Part shown: piece by piece, positions 37,190 through 50,461 of the stretch
Position numbering within the stretch: position 1 is the first letter of the stretch
Layout: every line of letters begins with the position of its first letter
Source of the DNA: Torymus aiolomorphi
Taxonomy: Eukaryota; Arthropoda; Insecta; Hymenoptera; Torymidae
Direction: 5' to 3'
DNA: 64,000 bases
Assembly (NCBI GenBank): GCA_036365515.1
Contig: CM070873.1
Location: 230,329,876 to 230,393,875 of the forward strand
The notes under the pieces: generated by a model
Told to the model about the DNA's origin: nothing
The model's input: only the letters and a program-made list of their open reading frames with translations
The model's database searches: none
Position numbers and translations under genes: made by a program

Positions 37190-37900
37190 ATTTATGATGC
37201 CGATTTGAAATATTGGTCTGAACCTTGGTTTAAAAAGCATCTGTCATCTTCAAAAAACTTAGTCGATATCAGTGCTGTGCTGTTATACATATTTATTCAA
37301 GTGCCAATAAAAAGATTATACCTAATGAACATGGGAATACTGAAAAAAGTAAAAATGATATGTTATTGTGAAAATTTCAACGAATAAAAGTGCTCAGTTA
37401 ATCTAATATATGATTTCTCGCCATGGGAGACGTCAAAATGTTTCAGAGTTCTTAGTAAATATTTTTCTAGACAAGATTCAGATAATAATTTCAACAAGTT
37501 TTATCTATACAAGAATGTCAAGAAAGCTTTTATTCTCAGTGATTCTTAGTTCATAAACTGGTTGCATTTTTAATTTTACAAGATTATGTGTGGCAATGAG
37601 GGGTTATTAATTTAAGTAGTTTCAATAATAATTTCAAGAACTTATATCTCTACTATAAAAGAATATCGAGAAAGCTTTTTTTCTCACATTTTACAAGTCG
37701 TGTAGCAATGATGGGTTATTAATACAAGTGGTCTAATCTAATCTACTGAAATCTGTGTAAATCCACCCGGATCCAGCTGGATTTCCCATATGACATAGAT
37801 CCAACTGGGTTTCCTAGCTGGATATTTTTGACCGGGTTCTAGTGATAATTTCAACAAATTCAAGTGTTGAGAATAATATAATTAATTATTGGCTCATGGT
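37190..37900. repeat. Diverged repeat, paralogous to 8.9-9.9 kb
   Basis: Contains GATGCCGATTTGAAATATTG, GTCGATATCAGTGCTGTGCT and GGGAGACGTCAAAATGTTTC in the order seen at 8.94-9.2 kb. A short CCAGCTGG-containing insert at about 37750-37840 (ACCCGGATCC to GACCGGGTT) may be a small separate element. The 60-codon frame at 37205 is shared with the first block but not recognised. Confidence 0.65.
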
Positions 37901-37980
37901 GCCAATAATTAATTGCGAAGCTACAAAAATAATTAATGATATTATCATATAGCAATCTTATAGTAGAACTAATTCAAGGC

Positions 37981-40714
37981 TTTAATAATCAATTTCTAGT
38001 ACCAAAAAATGAAAATACTTATAATATACCCTGAAAAAAAATTATAAACATATGAACTAAAAGCTTCGTTTTAAGATCTAATTTGTTCAAAAAAATATCG
38101 ATCCCTTTGTCTTCTTAATAATAATATTGCTAATATAAAACTTTCTACGAAAGTATAAAATAAGGCAAGTATAGACGTTTTTTCTGGATAATCTATAAAA
38201 AACAACACAATTTGTCTAGTCCTTTTATTTCTTCGAATCTCATCTATTCAATAAGCACTCTCTACAAATGGTAATAATTTTTTTCATGACTGTACAAATA
38301 ATCTATAAAATAATAATATTTATGATTTTGTAAAAGAAATCAAATAAATACGAATGAAAAAGTCTTTTAATTCTTTGAGTCATTGTATGCTGAACAAATT
38401 ATATGTAAGTAAGTACATTCAAATTGTTCACTGCAAATTAAACAAACGAAAGTTGTGAAATCAATTATCGATAGTCAAGTAATGCAAACAACTCTCGGAA
38501 ACTACTGTATGACTGTTCTCAGAAATATATTCAAATTTGTTCATCTTTCTGAGCTATACAAATTAAACACAAGAACGTACTGAAATCAATTTATTGTAGT
38601 CAAGTACCGGCCATAAGTTAACTTGACTGACATAATAGAACTTTACGTAAAATTACATTTTGCGCCCACGTTGTAACTTCAAAATTATTCAGCCAGCGGG
38701 CATAAAATACTACTTAGCGCCCAAGAGGCCCAATAGCTCACATACTCTTACAAACCTTTATAGAACCTACGCCTTTACGCCCGTGTGGGCGAAAATTATT
38801 TTAATTATATAACTATAATGCCTTCTGTTTATTTCTAAAATTCATAAGAATTTTTTTAGATATTTACGAAAAGTCAAAGCCTATATAAAAAAATTACATA
38901 GTTACCAACACATCACTATTTTTCACGATTCTTTCTCAATTTTGAACTTTCTATAATATTACGCACCTTGGGAGGAAAAGAGAAGTCTAGAGCTGTTCTA
39001 GCAGGGGTGGTCCTCCGATCTCCCATACATACTTGGCGGGCCCGACGATTTGCAGTTTAAGGTGTAAGACATGGTCATTTTCATATAAATATTCATATGT
39101 TTAAAGATCAGATAAAATGTATAAATGGGTTGCTTCTACATATTAACTACTGATCCGTGAATCTATCACTCTGTTTTTAAATAGAAAGTGCAAACCCGCC
39201 TGAAAGTATCATATGAGATCTCACATGTAATCCCATAATATATAAAATTGCAGATGACATCGCATATCGAGATTTGATACGAGATATGCGATGCCTCAAA
39301 TTCTCATATGAGATCTTATATGATATTTACACGCGGGAAAAGGATACACAATAGGTTGCTTATAAAACGGTTAGTAAAATGTAAAGCACTTTAGAAGTAG
39401 ACTATAAATTTATATGAATTTTTTATTTTATTCTCGTTTAAAAAGGACGGACACAAAGAAAAATATTGAAGGTAATAAAAGTAAATCATGATTCTGCACA
39501 TATCCTTAACGGTACCTATTAAAAATTAAAGCCAATGTAATTATTTATAGTAGACTTATAGGTATAAATATTGTTAATGAATTTATGCAAAAATTTGGTA
39601 TTTTATATTTAAGTAGCCCACCGGTAAACTGCAAATCGTCGGGCCCGCCAAGTATGTATGGGAGATCGGAGGATCACCCCTGATAGAACAGCTCTAGACT
39701 TCTCTTTTCCTCCCAAGGTGCGTAATATTATAGAAAGTTCAAAATTGAGAAAGAATCGTGAAAAATAGTGATGTGTTGGTAACTATGTAATTTTTTTATA
39801 TAGGCTTTGACTTTTCGTAAATATCTAAAAAAATTCTTACGAATTTTAGAAATAAAAAGAAGGCATTATAGTTATATAATTAAAATAATTTTCGCCCACA
39901 CGGGCGTAAAGTGCGTAGGTTCTATAAAGGTTTGTAAGCGTATGTGAGCTATTGGGCCTCTTGGGCGCTAAGTAGTATTTTATGCCCGCTGGCTGAATAA
40001 TTTTGAAGTTACAACGTGGGCGTAAAATGTAATTTTACACGCTAGATACGAAAAGTTCTATTATGTCAGTCAAGTTAACTTATGGCTGGTACTTGACTAT
40101 AATAAATTGATTTCAGTACTTTCTTGTGTTTAATTTGTATAGCTCAGAAAGATGAACAAATTTGAATATATTTCTGAGAACAGTCATACAGTAGTTTCCG
40201 AGAGTTGTTTGCATTACTTGACTATCGATAATTGATTTCACAACTTTCGTTTGTTTAATTTGCAGTGAACAATTTGAATGTACTTACTTACATATAATTT
40301 GTTCAGTATACAATGACTCAAAGAATTAAAAGACTTTTCATTCGTATTTATTTGATTTCTTTTACAAAATCATAAATATTATTATTTTATAGATTATTTG
40401 TACAGTCATGAAAAAAATTATTACCATTTGTAGAGAGTGCTTATTAAATAGATGAGATTCGAAGAAATAAAAGGACTAGACAAATTGTGTTGTTTTTTAT
40501 AGATTATCCAGAAAAAACGTCTATACTTGCCTTATTTTATACTTTCGTAGAAAGTTTTATATTAGCAATATTATTATTAAGAAGACAAAGGGATCGATAT
40601 TTTTTTGAACAAATTAGATCTTAAAACGAAGCTTTTAGTTCATATGTTTATAATTTTTTTTCAGGGCATATTATAAGTATTTTCATTTTTTGGAACTAGA
40701 AATTGATTATTAAA
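37981..40714. mobile_element. Foldback element F2 (2.73 kb, ~1.08-kb inverted arms)
   Basis: Left arm 37981-39059 and right arm 39625-40714 are near-perfect complements. The loop 39060-39624 is homologous to that of F1 and includes repeated CATATGAGATCT-like palindromes. The outer end reads TTTAATAATCAATTTCTAG. The arms differ from F1 in lacking the CT/GA tract and in an inserted CGCCCACGTTGTAA segment. No protein-coding frame is present. Confidence 0.9.
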
Positions 40715-40984
40715 TAGTATTTACACTTCATAAAATATGTATTTAAGTAGTAGTAGAACTTTTAGATGAATTATATTATTTTTGAATTATGATTTTTGCT
40801 AAAAATGTTTCCATTTAATTAACAGGTTAGCTATAAAATATGGTTAATTTTCTACCCAGGAATATATGATTTTTTTTAAGTGATGGTACTTTATCGATAT
40901 TTGTAAATATATAAAGTCTATTGCCGGTTAAGGTAGTCAAAAACGCCTTAGATTTTCCTTAGAGACCGGTACTACCGAAATTGT

Positions 40985-41205
40985 TATAAAAAAAGAAAAT
41001 TTTTGAAATTTTTGTTGACCCCCAATTTTTTTCTCAAAAACTAGTCGACAGAATGGATTCAAATTTTTATAGATGATAGCTATTTATATTCTGCATTATC
41101 ACGATTTTTTAAAAAAATTGACTGTTTAGTTTGGGAGTTATAAGCTTTAAAAAAAAAAACACGTTTTTGTTAAAAACAAAAGAACCATAATAGCTAATGT
41201 AAATT
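40985..41205 (+). mobile_element. Older R element, left piece
   Basis: Forward R body (ACTAGTCGACAGAATGGATT to AACAAAAGAACCATAATAGC) that stops abruptly at 41205 and resumes at about 43241. It is the host of R copy c. Confidence 0.75.
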
Positions 41206-43240
41206 GCTTCCTTCTAGAGGAAGCTTTGTGATAGTAATTTTTTGAGTTGTAAAAACATGTTATAATTGTTTTTCGAGGTGTGAGGAATCAAAATACATGA
41301 TTTTTGAAAAATGTCTGTATGGATGTATGTGTGTGTGTATTTGTGTGTGTATACGCCTGGATCTCAGCTTCTACTCGATCGATTTTAACCTGACACGTCC
41401 CATTTTTTTGTGTTCTTTTGTGATGGCGGGTCAAAAATTCGTTTTTTGATTCGCCGACGCGTTTTTGTTTTATTTCGAATTTTCGATTTTCTAAAGATTG
41501 ATTTTTGCTTTTTTTAATGATAAGATAGAGATATTTGAATCGAATGGATAGCATACGAAAGAGCATTAAAATACCTATATTTTCTAAAAAAAAAATTTTC
41601 TAGCTATCACGGTTCTTTTGTTATTAACAGAAACGTGCTTTTTTTTAAAGCTTATAACTCCTAAACTAAACGGTCAATTTTTTTGAAAAAAATCATGATA
41701 ATGCAGAATATAAATAGCTATAATCTCTAAAAATTTGAATCTATTTTGTCGACTAGTTTTTGAGAAAAAAATTGAAATATGAAAAAAATAAGTTTTGTAT
41801 GTCTAACGATTACGGGAGTAAAATTGACTTAATCGCTTCGAAATTCGTTGTAGAGGTAGATTTTGGATAGCTCTCGGTTGAGTTCTCTGGGCAAAATGAT
41901 TAGTCGAGAAATTTCAGAAATATTTGAGATTAAAATTTTTTTAACCCTGGTAGAAAATTAATCATAAGTTGGCCAGAATATGGCTAAGCCATATGCTGGT
42001 TAAGCATATTCTGGCCAACTTATGGTTAATTTTCTACCAGGGAACCTTTCCTTCAAATCGTAATTTCTCGAGAAGGGCTCCATGCATCAGCTCTAAATTT
42101 ATAAAAATTGTTTTATGTGATATAGATAATATGTGTGCGAATTTTCATCAAGATCGTACGATTACTTTTTGAGATATTTAATTTTGAAAATTTTCGTATT
42201 TTACAAAGTCATTTTCTTTCTCGCATGATAACTAGAGAAAACAAAAATTGGTTTAATCATGTTGAAATTTTGTGAAGATGTATAGTTTATATATTATCGT
42301 ATAAGTCCTTTAGGTAAGAGAATTGTCTCATAATTTTTAGAGATATTTTTCTATCTCTAAAATTTTTTTACGATTTTTTTTTCAAAATCGTAATTTCTCA
42401 ATGACAACTTCATGTATCAGCTTGAAATTTATAGACTATTTTGTATGCAATATAGGCAATACCTGTGTAAAATTTCATCTAGATTATATGGTTATTTTTT
42501 TAGATGTTTGATATTTCAAATTTTAGTATTTTTGAAAATGACTTTCTTTGTTGTCGCACAATATAACTACATTAAAATTGTTTTAATTTCTTTGAAATTT
42601 GGTGAAGATGTAGAGTTTGTATATTATTTATTAGAAGAGTTCTTAGGGTAAAAGAATTCGTTTATGAATTTCAGAGATATTTGAGGTTAAAACTAAATAG
42701 TTTTAATTTTTAAGAGGCTAAAATTAGCCTCTTTTAAAATCGTAATTATTCGGGAACGCATTTATGTATACTAAAAAATGGAAACGACATGAGCGTTGTG
42801 TACCTGCTTTTGTTTTGTAATAGCCACATTTATTATTTTTAAGGTTAGAACTTTTTTCTTACATCGGAAATTCCAGAAAGAGCACACGAATACGGACAGG
42901 CACACTACTAGAGACAAGTACCCTATGTGTGAAATTTCACAAAGAAAATATAATTTGAAGTAAAGGTTATTTAGGAATTTTAAAAGGTTTTGACGATAAT
43001 ATTACAATCAATTATTTCATTTATTTTTCACACATAATTAAAAAAAAATCATACCTATTATTTTATTCATATTTTGTACATCGTTTAAAAATTAATACTT
43101 TTTAATCTTCATAAATGAATTTAATTATAATTATGTCACAAATTGTTGCAAAAATTATAAATTTTGTTATTAATAATTAATTAAAGGAATAAGCAAATTA
43201 AGTTTGAGGAAGCCACGAGCTAATGAATTGGCAGCGGTTT
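41206..43240 (-). mobile_element. R-family element, copy c (near full length, reverse)
   Basis: Begins at the 3' hairpin GCTTCCTTCTAGAGGAAGC and ends at GAATTGGCAGCGGTTT, the complement of the R leader. Excluding a 98-bp MITE it is about 1.94 kb, probably the best size estimate for R. It includes three ~320-bp internal units and the GTGTGAAATTTCACA palindrome at about 42926. Frames of up to 92 codons (41288-41566) are translations of the GT/AC tract region. Confidence 0.8.
41943..42044. mobile_element. 98-bp mini-MITE of the CCCTGGTAGAAA family, AA target duplication
   Basis: Element 41945-42042 is almost all inverted repeat: CCCTGGTAGAAAATTAATCA and its complement, with a 22-bp centre. AA flanks both ends. 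R copies at 21.35 and 27.46 kb give the unoccupied site. Confidence 0.88.
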
Positions 43241-43481
43241 ATTTTTTGGAAAATATAGGTATTTTTATGCTCTTTCAAATGCTATTTTGGTCCGATTCAA
43301 ATATCTCAATGTTATCATTAAAAATAAATGAAAATTTGTTTGTCAAAAAGTGAAAAATCGATATAAAAAAAATGGACGAAAAAACTACATAATATTATTA
43401 TTTTCCAAAAATCTTCAAAAAAAAGAAAAATTTTAAGCGCTGCCTGAAAACGATTGGTTAAAAATTGAAAAAGTTACAGCG

Positions 43482-43517
<36 letters not shown>

Positions 43518-43692
43518 CACATACACACACACACATACGCACACACATATACATACATCTATACATACATATATACAGAAATAGGGACATTTTTTAAAAT
43601 AGTATATTTTTACTCCAAACGACTCAAAACATCCTTCTAACTTGTTATCTTGAAAACTTTTTTTTCACCGTCACAAAGCTTTCTCTAGGAAA
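43241..43692 (+). mobile_element. Older R element, right piece
   Basis: Resumes with GGAAAATATAGGTATTTT, the continuation of the piece ending at 41205. It runs through an AC tract (43483-43516) to the terminal ACAAAGCTTTCTCTAGGAAA. The terminal hairpin is degraded. Confidence 0.75.
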
Positions 43693-43801
43693 CAAAAAGA
43701 GGGAATCCTTTACATAACGAAAATTCTCGGCCTGCAAGTAAACAGCTCGCTCCACGAATGCAAATGCGCGCGCCGGAAGCATGTCCGTATAACGCAAACA
43801 C

Positions 43802-43876
<75 letters not shown>

Positions 43877-46035
43877 ACACACACACCACCGCAGCGCGAA
43901 CAATAATAAAGGGAATAAATATATGGAAGGAGCATATATAGATAAAGCTATATCGTTGCGCGCCGTCGAGCTGTAAGAGTATAGTTATACAGAAAGAGAC
44001 GAGAAAGGAAGGAGCAACGCAGTAGTGCACGAAAAAAGGGGAAAGAAGAGAAAGAAAAAAAAAAGAAGAGGCAACAAAAGCTCCAAGGCTGGCGACACAC
44101 TGGCACCGGACTGCAGCCGCAGCCGCCGCCACAGTCATCGTCGCCAAAACTCGTGCGGAGCTGCGTGTATATACGTCGTTCCGATAAAATACGCGCGGGC
44201 CACATATTGATCGCCGTCGACGCCACCGAGTTTTTCCCCGCGCGGAGAGAGTGCATGCAGCTCATGCACGCGAGAGCGACTAACCGAGTGCCGTTTATCA
44301 ACCCTATACGTGTACGTAGGAGGTGAGAGTGTACCCCCGTGTATGTGTGTGTGTGCGCGCGGGCGCACACACCTCGAATTACACCGGATGCATTTGCATT
44401 GCAAAAATATTCATAACCGCGCGGGCGCCTTCTTCGCGATGCGCATATAATGCGGGTTGTATGTATAGGTATGTATTTGGCGGAGCGGTTGTTCCTGGAA
44501 GCGTCATGGAATATTAGGGTGGTGCTAATAGTTTGAAGGGAGTGATTGATAAGCTGTGTGTAGATGTCGAATGACGTTGTGTATGTAAACTGTGATTATC
44601 AATACTTAGCTGAGCGAATATAAATAATTATCGAGATAATTAATATACTTGGTTGTTATTTTATGTGTACTACTATTAATTACACAAGTTATTTATGATT
44701 GTTTGTAAAATAAAATCATCGATGATTATGTTACATTGCCGCAAGTTTGTTTACACGGACGTAATACACACATGTATATATAGCCGTAAAGGTATTCATA
44801 AAACTGAAAGAAGCATATAAAAACCAGTTTTTCTGCATCCTAGGCGTTACACACATTTACCATGAAAATAGCTATAAACGCGCTCTTCGAAGGCACTTTT
44901 TTTATAAATATATACCTAGAAGCGCTTATTTACGCATTGCTTTGAGTAATTTTAGAAGAAAAAAAGAATATTGACAACCCGTTAAATACACAATTAAAAA
45001 ACACACACACTATACACATCCCTTTTATAAAACCATAAAACTCGCTCTTTACTCTGCAGCTCGCCTATAAATACCCTTCCATAATTCATAAAGCGCGCGT
45101 TAAAAATATTCCGAGAGTGGGGCGCGCGCAATCAGTCGATCGCGCCCATTATTATACACCCATACACACTTTTAGGCCCGTCTCAAAATAAATCCGCGCG
45201 CGCGCGTGCATTCTTTATACATGACGCAGGATATCACAACCCTTATACCTATATACATCCAATACCTCGCGCACAACAATTCAACGAGCTCTCTTCAGCC
45301 CGAAAACGCGAGGAAAAAGAAAATTTGTCTAATTATAATACCTGGTCCGCAACATACAGGAGTATAGCCTTTGTGCATCGGTGCGCTTATCAGCCGGTGT
45401 ATGTAGACGAGCCATCGGAGCGTACGCAGGTACCTTCCACACACTCACTCTCGTCGGAGTGCGAGCCGGCCAGTCGGCTATATGAAAATTGACGTCAGGC
45501 CTGCCTGCCCCTTTCGAATAAATCACGGCGACGTCTACGTCACTGACTCTGCTCCTCGTTGGCTCACACTCGCTGCAGCGGCGCTGCAGCGTACCTGTCT
45601 CCGGGTTGTTACTATATACGTTATGTATACGTATAGATACACACACAGGTAGGCGCGTGTATAATGACGCCCTTTGCTTCGCGCTCACCCCGCAGCGGAT
45701 GGTAAATTTAGAACCTTGGAGAGACAGAGAGAGGAGTTGGCTGCACCTGCGTCAAAATGCACGCGCGGCACGTAAGTACGCCGGGGGTAAAGAGCCATAT
45801 AGGTGTTGTACCACAGGCTATATAACGCTGGAGCAGCATATTCCGCGAATTATTATTACTGTATATGAGCGTCGCGGCGGTACGATTGCGTGCGCGCGGA
45901 TATGGATTTTTTTTTTCGTGTGCGCCTCGATAAAAATAACGCTAGCGCTACTAAGTACATGTAACGTTGCGGAGATCTCTGTGTGTGAGGGTATAGGCGG
46001 CCGTCGGTGTGCGTCATATCAATGAACTGCCGCGT
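43693..46035. other. GC/CpG-rich island with (CA)n and a CRE palindrome
   Basis: Contains (CA)n at 43804-43886, a GAAAAAAGGGG/AAAGAAAAA purine tract at about 44030-44075, and a GCTGCAGCGGCGCTGCAGC palindrome at about 45571-45590. TGACGTCA lies at 45490-45497. Many overlapping frames of 60-145 codons on both strands reflect open GC-rich DNA and the CA tract; none shows a domain or consistent coding signal. Confidence 0.4.
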
Positions 46036-47600
46036 CGGTCTATAAGCGCTTGCATGAAAGTTTATTTTTTTCGAGTGCGCTTTTATTTATAATTACAGTC
46101 TGCCTTTGCGCGAGTCTATTTATGCGCGATTTTTCATTAATTATATACGACGACGATGATGCGCTGTTATTTATTTCTTTACGTAAGGCATGTTGTTTAT
46201 TTATATAAACGTTTATGGTACTAATGGAGGCGACGTATTTCACTCGTGTATGGCTTAAAATAATTCAGAGGTGATTGTTATGTGTGTTTGCGTATATTCG
46301 AAATAGCGTTTTGACGCATTGTTTTTAAAACATTGGAGACTAAAATTAAACTAGTTTATCAATTTATAGCTGTCGATATAGCGAGTTAGCGAATGGTTCA
46401 TCATATGATCGGCGTTATATTGATGTGGACGTTATGTAATTATTGTTTCGAATCGTACGAAATCTACAGAATGTAATCAAATGACTTTACGATTACTTTA
46501 AACTGTAAATTGGACGTAAGATACGTGAATGTTTCTTCGAAGGAAACGTCGTAACGACGTGTGAATGACGCGAGGGAAATGGCTGTTTGTTGGAAAGCCC
46601 TTGAACTGTGTAACGTCTTTTATATATCAGTAAAGAAATATGTACTGCAGCATGCATAGAATTCATTGAGCTGTAAATAACAATTCACGTGATTTCAGAA
46701 AAAGTGATCAACGTTCTCGACGTTTGCATTGAAATATAAAAAAGTGAAACTTCTAGCGCATAATGAAATTACAATATTTCATTTTAAATTAAAACATGAC
46801 ATTCGAAGTAATATCTGAGAAAATATTGTCTCCATAATTTCTCTTGCAACTAGTTATAAATAGATTTGGTCGAATAAATAATTAATGAGCTTCTCCGAAT
46901 TGAGTTTGGAAAACTCTGACAATAATGAAATATTTAATGAGATTATCCTGATTTACATACAAAGCATATTTTGAGAAACTTATTTTCTCTGTTTTCTAAA
47001 GCAAAAACTTATTATTATGCTTCTATAGTATAATATTCACCATTAATATAATTTCAACAACATTATTGCAAGAAGCAATTTCAGGCATTCCAGCAATTTC
47101 TTTTTGACCAAATGAAAGTAAATGCTTATAATAGTTGTTTTTTACTCGACATTTCTCAATAGTGCATGTATAAATTTCGTCCGAATTAGCAATGTAAAAC
47201 TGTTCTTATTATGTAAGCTCCAGACGAATGCAATACACACAAGATTTAGATTTTTTGCATTTTTTCGTTGTATATCTTCTTCTGAAAATTCCACTTCAAA
47301 TAGTGTATATTCACTTTAAAACTTATAGCAAAATTAAGATTCCATTATCAAATAGTAAAGGATCAAAGTGATACATTTCCACTATATGATATGGCAAGGT
47401 TTGGCTCAGTTTATAAAATATTTGTCGTTAGAACGAAGCTTTATATGCATGGATAATGTTTATTCCAAATTCTGGTTGGCTGGTCCAATTTGAATTACAT
47501 TTATATATGTACATATTTTACATCTACAAGTAATCGTATCTAAAACTTTTGATGCCTTATCAGGAATAACTTTATTCTAACTAAAAATAAACAAACTGTA
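46036..47600. other. AT-rich spacer, nothing recognised
   Basis: No long open frame, no repeat termini and no microsatellite beyond short runs. Confidence 0.5.
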
Positions 47601-48260
47601 TCGTTCCATCAAGCATAAACAACGATAACGAGCCCCACTCGATATCGATAACGCGAACCGAAAAAGAACGCTCCAACCCCCACTACTATACCTCTTCTAT
47701 ATAAACACTATCGCGTGACAATAGCCCACGACTTTTCGTCCACACGACGACTCTGTGTCACCTCATATTTTCTCGCGCCTCTTCAGGCGGTGCATGTATG
47801 CACCGGCTGCTCGCGCGTACATAGCTTAGCTCGCTCGGGGCTATTTATACCGAGAGGAGAGCACACTAAGGTTACGTACGCGGAGAGCGCGGCTCTCAGG
47901 CACAACACACCGCCACATCGCCGCGTGCAGAACCGTGACCCTTTCGCGCTATTACTCACTGCACTGCTGCCGCTGCCACTGTGCATTCGCGTTAGCACTA
48001 CTCAGAGATTCGCTAAGCTCGCGTTTGCCGGCAGGTATAATATAAGTATATGCATGTCCATATACGCCGCTCATCGATATTGAAATGATCGCAATTGTAC
48101 CCAGCGAGCGAGCGACTTTGTTGCCTTATTACGCAAGGCCGTTACTTCATTGCCGCCGTACAAATTAGCGGCCTGCTGAATATATGCCGGGAATCGCGCT
48201 TTTTTCCTCACGAGAGTTAAGTTACTGTCAATGGACTGTGATGTAAGTTATCCGATAATT
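47601..48260. other. GC-rich island with TATA-like element
   Basis: CpG-rich stretch with paired TATCGATA/ATAACG motifs at about 47625-47655 and TATATAAA at 47697-47704. The 122-codon frame at 47715-48083 starts just after this TATA but translates to an Arg/Ser/Leu-rich sequence with no family resemblance, so I treat it as unproven. Confidence 0.35.
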
Positions 48261-49636
48261 GTGTTTATATACGTTTGATTCTATAAAGGTTTGTGTATAT
48301 ACCGATATAATGGACAATCGCCGGTATAAATCTTTTCTCTCGTTGATGGTTTTAATGAATTTCACGTTTTATAGTATATTCGGAGAGGCATAAATTTTAT
48401 ATATTCCTATTAAGGAATTATGGTTATTAAGAGTTTTTTTCCTCTCGTTCTGTTCGTTTACTTTAACAAGTGAAAGTTATGACTTTTTTTCCATTCTTTA
48501 TATTATGGAAAATCTCTGCACGTATATATACTAAATTAACGTCAATATTGAGATTTACGATGATTTTAAAAGGATACATTAGGAGCGGGATTCTCGAGCA
48601 CCGAGCCGTTAAGTAATAAGATAAACGTTCATTGTCCTACAATTCGAGTAAAAGGATATAATATATATGTAATTATAGTGCGAAAAGTCGGGAGAAAGAA
48701 ATTTCCTAAAAAAGGTCATGCGCCGGGACTCGCGCCATAAAAGCCGCTACAGTGCACGCGTGCGCGGTGCGCCGTTGCATCACGATCATGCAGATAATAA
48801 TCGAGAGTCCGCCGCGTGTCCCCCTTTTGCGGGCCATGTGTATCCAACTTTCTCTCTCTTTTCTGTATACGTATATAAAAGAAGCGTATAATGCATGATA
48901 CATCTGGACAGTGCTAGGCGCACTTTTTGTAGTATGCTTTTTTTTTGCTTTCGTCGGGGAGAACGCATGAAATGCGTTGATATGGAATTGCTGCAATATA
49001 TAATATGATGTAAAGTAAAGTATTATGAAATGTAAAATATTGTATCAAGTAATAAATACTGAGTAACGTATACAAATAAAAGAAAATATATTAAATTGAT
49101 CTGAATTCACCTGTCGTTACGCGTGTAATTTTAAAAAGAGATATTCACACTGATAGAAAGCCGAAAATGTTATGACGTTGGAGAATTATAATGACGTTAA
49201 CAGACACTACATTGCACGTGTTTTGTTCTGCTTTTATTTGACGTCACGGTAAAATAATCTTCAAAATCGTTTATTTTATAATGATGAGTATACCTGGAAT
49301 TTAGTTAAACCCACTCGTCTACGCACAATGGATGTATGACGTTACTCGATCACGTCTCGCACAAACCTTATAAAATCCCAGTTTCCCCTTTCCTCGGAAA
49401 TTTTCTTCTTACATAAAAAGCGGGGAATGTCATAAAGGAATAATTAATTAACGCTCCGCAAAGAAAAATCATTCCCCCGATACAACGAGGAAACACTCCT
49501 CCTTGTATTCTCAAGATTAATCCCCCGAAGCTGCTTTGCATTAGCGCAAACTCGTCGCGTCACTTAAATATATACCCTCATTTCGCGTCCATTCTTCTTC
49601 GTTTTGCGCTGTGCGGTGAGCGCACACTTTCCGATT
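48261..49636. other. AT-rich spacer with small GC patch; nothing recognised
   Basis: A GC-richer patch at about 48700-48840 resembles the islands elsewhere. A perfect TGACGTCA lies at 49239-49246. No gene is supported. Confidence 0.4.
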
Positions 49637-50073
49637 CCCGCATAAAAAAAAAACAACTATTGGCAATGCATTAGCAATATATGAGCAATGGGCATCGGTT
49701 ACATTGCAATTTTTTAAACAATAAAAACACCAGTTTCGCAGTAAAATTTTATTTTAACTTTATTGCAACGATAGTTAATAATATATCGCTCTAAATGAAT
49801 AATAATTTTATTGTCGTTTTGGATGGCGCAATGTGGTACACATGAAGTTGACGACGTTAGTGAAATCGACAGTATCTAGCCGCACTTTGCATTCCTTATT
49901 TACGTAATCTGGAAATAATTATAATAATTCAATTATTATTGTTTATAGTATTAGAATGATTAAATATGTAGTGCAAGAGCTTAAATGAGAAGTCTGCCGT
50001 GGCACAACATGTAGTTAAAACTAATCACAAAATGAATTTTGACAATAAAAAAATTTTAGATGTAGAAAATAAT

Positions 50074-50461
50074 CTTAAGGGAGTGTGGTACTCATGTACT
50101 CTATTTTACCGGCAGAACACGGTAAATTCTATATTATTAAAATAAATATATCGAATTACATCTTATAAAGAGATAGTTTCCCTGTGCAATGTAATAATCT
50201 ACCAGCCTGCGCAGTTTTGAGCCCAAATATCAACGGCACCCTAAAAAATTTTGCGAACGAAATTTCGGTTATTTTTGTTCGCAAAATTTTTTAGGGTGTC
50301 GTTGACATTTGAGCTCAAAACTGCATAGGCTGGTAGATTATTACATTGCGCAGGGCAACTATCTCTTTATAAGACGTAATTCGATATATTTATTTTAATA
50401 ATATAGAATTTACCGTGTTCTGCCGGTAAAATAGAGTACATGAGTACCACACCCTCTTAAG
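50074..50461. mobile_element. 388-bp TTAA-flanked hairpin MITE
   Basis: CTTAAGGGAGTGTGGTACTC at the left pairs with GAGTACCACACCCTCTTAAG at the right. The arms run about 180 bp each and include TCTATTTTACCGGCAGAACA and CTGCCGGTAAAATAGAG. The centre is AACGAAATTTCGGTTA-type sequence. TTAA at both edges suggests piggyBac-type target choice. Confidence 0.88.

Noticed and set aside
47715..48083. 122-codon frame after a TATATAAA
   Set aside because: No domain, composition typical of GC-rich non-coding DNA and a minus-strand frame overlaps most of it; kept only as part of the island note.
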